From: Irineochytrium annulatum
Taxonomy: Eukaryota > Chytridiomycota > Chytridiomycetes > Chytridiales > Chytridiaceae
NCBI GenBank assembly: GCA_027600665.1
Contig: JADGJL010000381.1
Span: 1 to 23,365, forward strand
Direction: 5' to 3'
DNA: 23,365 bases
Shown here: positions 20,001-23,365 of the stretch, one piece after another
Position numbering within the stretch: position 1 is the first letter of the stretch
Layout: each line of letters opens with the position of its first letter
The notes under the pieces: model-generated
What the model was told of the DNA's origin: nothing
Database searches by the model: none
What the model saw: the letters and a program-made list of their open reading frames with translations, nothing else
Program-made: the position numbers and the translations under genes

Positions 20001-21999
20001 CTGTTTGCTGCGCGGCGACGAACACATGCAACTACCTTGCGTCCTGCCCTAGCGGTGCTGCGGCTTACATCGGCACTACGATCGGGACGGGCGTCCCCGC
20101 AACGGGAGTTACTATCACTGCAAGCTCCTGCGGGTCACTGCCAAACGGAGCTACTGTGTGCACGGGCCCAACTCAATTCAACTTCTGTTTGAACGGTGCC
20201 CTTATCGCCAACACCCCGTCACAGTCCTGCCCCGCTGGAACGGTATGCTGCGCAAACACGGGCCAGTGCAACTTCTCGTCGACCTGCACGGCTGCCGGTA
20301 TTCCTGCGGGAACCATTACAACAAGTGCATCTACTTGTGCTGGTCAGCCTAACGGGGCTACGGTTTGCACCGGTACGAACACTTTCAACTATTGTGCAAA
20401 CGGTATGATTATGGCGAACACGGCCTCGCAGTCCTGCCCGGCCGGCACTGTGTGTTGCGCCGGGACAGGTCGCTGTGACTACCTGTCTAGTTGCTCGTCT
20501 GGTACCATCTCCACGGCGACCGGCTCGGGCTCCGTTAACCCTGTTACCGTTGCTTCGACATGCTCCGGTGTCGCCGACGGACAGCTCATCTGCACCGGGC
20601 CGACTACGTTCAACTACTGTGCCGGAGGCTCGATTGTTACGGGCCACAAAGATCAGAGCTGTGCGCCGGGTACCGTTTGCTGCGCTGCCACCCGTCTTTG
20701 CGATTACGCCTCGAACTGTGGCTCAGCACCGGTTGTCGCCGGATCGACGACGCCTTCTGGCAGCACCGGCGGGGCCGTCAGCTTCACGGGGTCGTGCACC
20801 GGGTTGACCGATGGGTCCCTCGTATGCAGGAGTCTTAACACGTTCAACTACTGTCTTGGCGGCATGTTCGTTGGCACGGCTGACCAGGCGTGTCCGTTGG
20901 GTACCGTCTGCTGCCCCGATACCGGGCGATGTAACTACGCGAGCAACTGCGCTGGTGGGCCGCCGACGGGGATGCCTGCCTCCACCACCCCGACTGTCGT
21001 TGCTGTCCCAGTCGCTCAGTCGGTTGTGCCGCCGATGGTCATCGCCAACTGCACCGGAATCGCAGATTATGGGCGCGTTTGTAACGGTCAAACATCTTTT
21101 GTTTACTGCAAAGGAGGAGGTGAGATTCGTCGCATAACATTATATTGGCGACTCTAACTGAATACTTTATCAGCTCCCATCCCGAACCAGGCTATCAACT
21201 CTTGCGCCCCCGGTACGGTCTGCTGCTCGAACTCGAACTACTGCGATTGGCCCTCGAGCTGCCCGGCTGCGCCCCCTGCTCCTGTCATCCCTCCGCCGGC
21301 TCCGTCCGGTATCGCTAACAACGCCGTTTGTGTCGGCCAGCCAAACGGCGCGACTATTTGCGCTGACTCGACCAACTTCGCCGTCTGTATGAAAGGATGT
21401 AAGTCTTTAGATGTCGTTTAAGCATAGCTAATATGATGCCAGTGGTTTCCTCGACTCAACCTTGCGCGCCCGGGACTATTTGCTGCGCTGCTACCAACCA
21501 GTGTGACTTCGCTTTCAACTGCCCTGGTGGTAGCGTCAAACCTCCAGCGGTGTCACCTGTTACAAACGCGCCTTGCTACGGTGTTCTGGACGGCTTCAGC
21601 GTCTGCTCGACCGACATGTCCTCTGTGCTGACCTGCAAGGGTGGTGGTACGTATCCGTTAATTGGGGCCCCAACGTTTCGCAAATAACCTTTGTCTTATG
21701 TAGCCACCCAAGCGTCTCTGTCTTGTGGCACTGGCACCTCGTGCTGCCCGACGTCTCGGACCTGTGTCGGGACCGGTACTTGCCCGTCCGTCTGCGCCGG
21801 CGTCGCGGATTCTTCTCTTGTTTGCCAGAGCGTGAACACATTCACTTTATGCGTTGGGGGAGGTAAGAAGTCTTGTGTCAAAATAGTATGACAGCGTTTC
21901 TAAAACATTTTCGCAGGACCTACGTCGCTTATTACTTGCGCCGCGGGTACGGTTTGCTGCCAAGCCAAACAAGTCTGCGATTACCCTTCCAACTGCTGA
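4998..21999 (+). CDS. Giant secreted 63-module cysteine-rich (CBM19-like) protein, 35 exons
   Basis: I resolve one gene of 35 exons; the spliced CDS is 15,111 nt, about 5,036 residues. Residues 1-26 form a signal peptide: MRTT, a hydrophobic core, and an Ala-rich end with likely cleavage after AVAA. The rest is 63 modules, each about 52 residues, C-x9-C-x8-C-x12-C-x5-CC-x5-C-x5-C, with consensus GIPDGHISC, TTFNICxGG, VFAxAxxQSC, PGTVCC, N-x-C and (D)WPGNC or VYPGQC. That is about 500 cysteines and probably four disulfides per module. The first half (DGxIxC, C, then CxxGTxC) resembles the chitin-binding CBM19 family; the CC and WPGNC end is extra. Thr/Val/Pro-rich linkers with NPYPN separate many modules. 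There is no enzyme domain, transmembrane segment or GPI signal; the chain ends in a module Cys. All 34 splice junctions keep one frame, so splitting it into several genes is unlikely. The ligand (chitin or another glycan) is inferred. Module number could be under-counted if the assembly collapsed repeats. Confidence 0.93.
5103..6021 (+). repeat. Modules 1-3, N-terminal module class
   Basis: Three modules that resemble each other more than the rest: PxGHIVC, AFQTCLNGG and A(L/M)VPGTQxC in place of TFNIC and VFAxA, and no WPGNC. Linkers are Pro/Ser/Ala-rich (5335-5475 and 5700-5790), unlike the Thr/Val linkers further on. Each module carries an intron at the common site, so exons 2 and 3 are single-module units made of the end of one module and the start of the next. 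Confidence 0.85.
8573..11275 (+). other. Exon 10, long intronless block of modules 13-22
   Basis: A 2,703-nt exon with ten complete modules (13-22) and halves of 12 and 23, none carrying the intron found in most other modules. It holds the doubled A module (13/14) and a KKR site at 10798-10806. Its neighbours on both sides are split every one or two modules. Confidence 0.88.
10798..10806 (+). other. Possible Kex2 processing site (LKKR-Q) in a B-type linker
   Basis: Residues K1735-K1736-R1737 of the giant protein, preceded by Leu and followed by Gln, in the linker after module 21. Dibasic KR is the known target of the fungal Golgi protease Kex2. Basic residues are rare in the linkers, which makes this one stand out. 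Cleavage is inferred. Confidence 0.4.
16406..17173 (+). repeat. Modules 43-45, end of the regular array
   Basis: After module 42 the three-module order breaks down. Modules 43-45 share TFGxCxxG instead of TFNIC, and GNIAC in modules 44 and 45. Module 43 has one extra residue before its last Cys (PGQYC). Intron 21 (16476-16532) and intron 22 (16812-16856) are at the common site. Confidence 0.8.
17326..17646 (+). repeat. Divergent module 46 (exons 24-25)
   Basis: A Ser/Thr-rich stretch ends at a phase 0 intron (17276-17325), the only intron outside the common site. Then comes a sequence with FYCMGG, VQCGS, SC, LFACGGNCC and CVQPNTNC. The CC and final-Cys spacing recall a module but the DGHIxC-TFNIC half is missing. 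Intron 24 (17435-17485) is phase 1 after a GGA codon, as in true modules, so I read this as a degenerate or strongly diverged module. It could instead be an unrelated small Cys-rich insert. Confidence 0.6.
17733..19609 (+). repeat. Modules 47-53
   Basis: Seven modules without clear A-B-C order, six of them with the intron at the common site. The linker of exon 29 (about 19010-19140) is an unusually Thr-rich run with interspersed Lys/Arg, a likely O-glycosylated stalk. Exon 29 ends CAA-C and joins GG from exon 30, so module 52 has GQR in place of GGV. Confidence 0.82.
19682..21262 (+). repeat. Modules 54-60, FNYC class in exon 31
   Basis: A second local expansion with its own signature: mostly NG(A)xVCTG, FNYCxNG, a T/SQSCPAGTVCCA core and CNY or CDY followed by LSSC or ASNC in place of WPGNC. 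Modules 54-59 lie in one 1,596-nt exon without introns; module 60 carries the intron at 21120-21173. Linkers are short and Gly/Ser/Thr-rich without NPYPN. Confidence 0.82.
21329..21996 (+). repeat. Modules 61-63, C-terminal modules
   Basis: Three diverged modules, each split by an intron at the common site (introns 32, 33 and 34). Module 62 has an extra residue before its third Cys, and module 63 follows 62 with only a two-residue linker. The final exon (21917-21999) encodes just the second half of module 63 and stops right after its last Cys with TGA at 21997-21999. Confidence 0.85.
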
Positions 22000-22700
22000 A
22001 TGTACAAAGTGTAATCATTAGCTCGCGCTCTGAGCTGTTCTCTATTATTACTACTTTTTCAATATCTATTTAATCGCTTACTGTTCTTCTAACTTCCCTC
22101 TTTCTTCCCTTGTTTTGTTCTTTGCCTATTACACCTTCTCATCTTTGAGGCAGTTTCCTCGTAACGGAGTTGCTGCATCTTCATTTCGGGTGTGTGAATT
22201 GGGTCATAGCTTAATACGCTTGTGGGTTGTTTTTCGTCTTCTGTTGTTTCCGCTTTCCGTAAGATGTCTCGCTAGAAATAAAACATTATTGTAAGAAATA
22301 CTCAAGCTTGGGAACCCACCACAGCAGCCCCAGCTACACCCCGGTCGGCTGGAGGCGAATTTAGGCACTTGCCCCAAGATTCGCTTTCCAGCGCTTCTGT
22401 GTGGGCGCTACGAGGCGCTATTTGCTGTAAAATTCCTTTTAAAGCGCGTTTCAATTTCGCCGTCAAAGCGCCCTGGGCACCGCGCTCACAAGGTGAGTCG
22501 GCAGGAAAGCGCTTGTACGCGCCCCACCACCACGTTGCTCTCCGCCGTCCCGGCAGCCCGCCCTCAATCTGCGATTGCAGGGAACTGGTTAGTCGCAGTA
22601 ATAAACATCAGGTATAGTCAGTGTTTAGACACTGCGCATAACACTATGTATATATGCTTCATGTATTCAGTGTTTTGCCACTGCGTATAACACTATGTAT
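22000..22700. other. 3' UTR and spacer downstream of the giant gene
   Basis: T-rich sequence follows the stop to about 22290, with an AATAAA at 22277-22282. From about 22300 to 22580 composition changes to GC-rich with many short GCGC/AGCGCTT words (22390-22520), quite unlike the flanking DNA. The end holds the 49-bp tandem duplication listed separately. No supported gene is seen. Confidence 0.6.
22277..22282 (+). terminator. Candidate poly(A) signal of the giant gene
   Basis: AATAAA 278 nt after the stop codon, followed by a T/A-rich stretch. Fungal poly(A) signals are loose, so this is only the best visible candidate. Confidence 0.4.
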
Positions 22701-22716
22701 CTATACTTTACATGTA
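22612..22716. repeat. 49-bp tandem duplication with small palindromes
   Basis: Two imperfect direct copies with a 49-bp offset (cores starting 22619 and 22668). Both share CAGTGTTT, CACTGCG, ATAACACTATGTAT and CATGTA. Each copy has a small hairpin at its left end: CAGTGT/ACACTG with a 4-nt loop in copy 1, and CAGTG/CACTG in copy 2. Copy 2 contains the stop codon of the minus-strand gene (22701-22703). Confidence 0.8.
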
Positions 22717-23363
22717 ATCGCCATCATTCTCAAAATGAGAACGCTGTAAGCATGGTCAGGCTCAACCATTAGATTCAAAGGCCTCGTGCCGTGGTGTCCT
22801 CCGTAAAAAGTAACATTGTACATATCCGAGTTTGTGGTCCATACAGCAATGCATGTCTCGAATACGGCTGCCAGGGCAGCATACGTGCGGTCTTGAACCG
22901 TTGGCAGCATATCATTCTCCGTTGGTGGTGGCGATATCAATTGAGCATGTTGAGTTCTGTCCTTGAGGTAATTCACAAAGTCGCTGCCGTCGTCGAGTTG
23001 TATGCCTACCTTCACATATATAGTCCAAATTACAGCATGATAGACATTGTCGTCATGGCGGGGAATGGCTGTCTTGACTATGTCTTGCCGTTCTACCTCC
23101 ATAATGCCCTTTTCACAGGAAAACGGCTTCTGTCTTTCAAGGCCGCAGACGCGATCCTGCTCCTGACGTAGCAGTTCCTTGTGCTGTTCCCGTAGACTCG
23201 TTATTAGCTGTTGCAAAGACTCCTGCTGGAGCACTGGCCACAGAAGCGGAGGCTGTTGGAGCGGTTGGAGTGGAGGCTGTTGGGTTAAGGCTCGTTCATT
23301 CAACAAACGGGCCACCACGGCCAGACAAACTATTAACTTCTTTCGTCGCCGTGGACTTAACGG
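22701..23363 (-). CDS. Hypothetical protein with coiled-coil and possible OTU-like region (5' end outside window)
   Basis: The minus-strand frame is open to the window edge, so the true start may lie beyond it; within the window the first ATG lies well inside the frame, so a start here is not convincing. Counting from the GTG at 23318 (205 residues), residues 10-65 are Gln/Leu/Pro-rich then a heptad-like helical stretch (QQLITSL, EQHKELL, RQEQDR). Residues 88-195 have the layout of an OTU cysteine protease: DDNVYHA where OTU has DGNCLFRA, then a helix, RTYAALAAVF, CIAVW strands and DHAYSVL where OTU has its HY motif. The catalytic Cys position is Val, so it would be inactive if homologous. 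OTU-like domains occur in fungal mobile elements as well as host genes. The family call is weak; the reading frame is moderately supported. Confidence 0.5.
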   Translation of the reverse strand, partial: PLSPRRRKKLIVCLAVVARLLNERALTQQPPLQPLQQPPLLWPVLQQESLQQLITSLREQHKELLRQEQDRVCGLERQKPFSCEKGIMEVERQDIVKTAIPRHDDNVYHAVIWTIYVKVGIQLDDGSDFVNYLKDRTQHAQLISPPPTENDMLPTVQDRTYAALAAVFETCIAVWTTNSDMYNVTFYGGHHGTRPLNLMVEPDHAYSVLILRMMAITCKV

Positions 23364-23365
23364 AT

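Larger units (their letters stand above)
4998..21999 (+). other. Exon map of the giant gene
   Basis: Exons: 4998-5172, 5251-5544, 5623-5859, 5936-6190, 6253-6729, 6800-7327, 7384-7668, 7727-8170, 8235-8516, 8573-11275, 11323-11499, 11553-12608, 12662-12922, 12983-13843, 13905-14420, 14467-14643, 14700-15386, 15436-15690, 15739-15993, 16033-16209, 16257-16475, 16533-16811, 16857-17275, 17326-17434, 17486-17803, 17856-18113, 18169-18615, 18660-18848, 18911-19216, 19279-19476, 19524-21119, 21174-21398, 21443-21646, 21704-21862, 21917-21999. Boundaries were placed by GT-AG rules, by continuity of the cysteine pattern across each join, and by length: exons 2-22 and 25-34 are all multiples of 3. 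Introns are 39-78 nt (mean about 56). All are phase 1 except intron 23 (17276-17325), which is phase 0. Confidence 0.88.

Noticed and set aside
5502..21891. Many separate plus-strand genes (one per open stretch, for example 8536-11295, 11552-12616, 13024-13878 and 19505-21157)
   Set aside because: They are exons. Their apparent starts lie in introns or inside modules, and every break has GT-AG ends at the same module position that restore frame and cysteine pattern.
5103..21996. CRISPR array or DNA-level satellite
   Set aside because: The periodicity is at protein level, units are 150-270 nt with variable linkers, and nucleotide identity between copies is moderate; there are no spacers with identical short repeats.
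21929..21999. GPI anchor or transmembrane segment at the C-terminus of the giant protein
   Set aside because: The chain ends at the last module cysteine with no hydrophobic tail. The T-rich sequence after it is 3' UTR.
22369..22617. 82-codon plus-strand open frame downstream of the giant gene
   Set aside because: It lies in the GC-rich patch with no module pattern, splice evidence or domain; coding potential is not convincing.

Overview
This is a fungal nuclear contig. Genes are split by short GT-AG introns (39 to 78 nt), exons are GC-rich and C-ending in codon use, and spacers are AT/CT-rich with no bacterial signals. A Crinkler-like N-terminal domain next to a greatly expanded family of CBM19-like cysteine modules would suit a chytrid. 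That placement is inference; a basidiomycete or another fungus cannot be excluded.

Layout: (1) 3-432 (+) is the 3' end of a single-pass membrane protein gene with one terminal intron. (2) 433-1663 is a spacer without a supported gene. (3) 1664-3440 (+) is a two-exon gene for a 572-residue protein with a Crinkler-type ubiquitin-like N-terminus and a long disordered Ser/Thr/Pro-rich tail. (4) 3441-4997 is a spacer and the probable promoter of the next gene. (5) 4998-21999 (+) is one very large gene, which I resolve into 35 exons and 34 introns. It encodes a secreted protein of about 5,036 residues. (6) 22000-22700 holds the 3' UTR, a possible poly(A) signal and a 49-bp tandem duplication. (7) 22701-23363 (-) is a gene cut by the window edge, with a coiled-coil/Gln-rich part and a possible OTU-like part that lacks the catalytic Cys.

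The large gene dominates the window. After a signal peptide the protein is 63 tandem copies of an eight-cysteine module, C-x9-C-x8-C-x12-C-x5-CC-x5-C-x5-C, of which one copy is divergent. Copies are joined by Thr/Val/Pro-rich linkers. There is no transmembrane or GPI tail and no catalytic domain. Modules 4 to 42 follow an A-B-C three-module higher-order repeat. Of the 34 introns, 33 sit at the same position of the module, all in phase 1. Internal exons 2-22 and 25-34 are therefore multiples of 3 nt and interchangeable in frame. The product is probably a secreted, chitin- or glycan-binding wall or matrix protein; the ligand is inferred, not shown.

The genes do not form an obvious pathway. A membrane protein, a Crinkler-like protein and a giant secreted Cys-rich protein lying together look like a surface/effector neighbourhood, which is only a suggestion.
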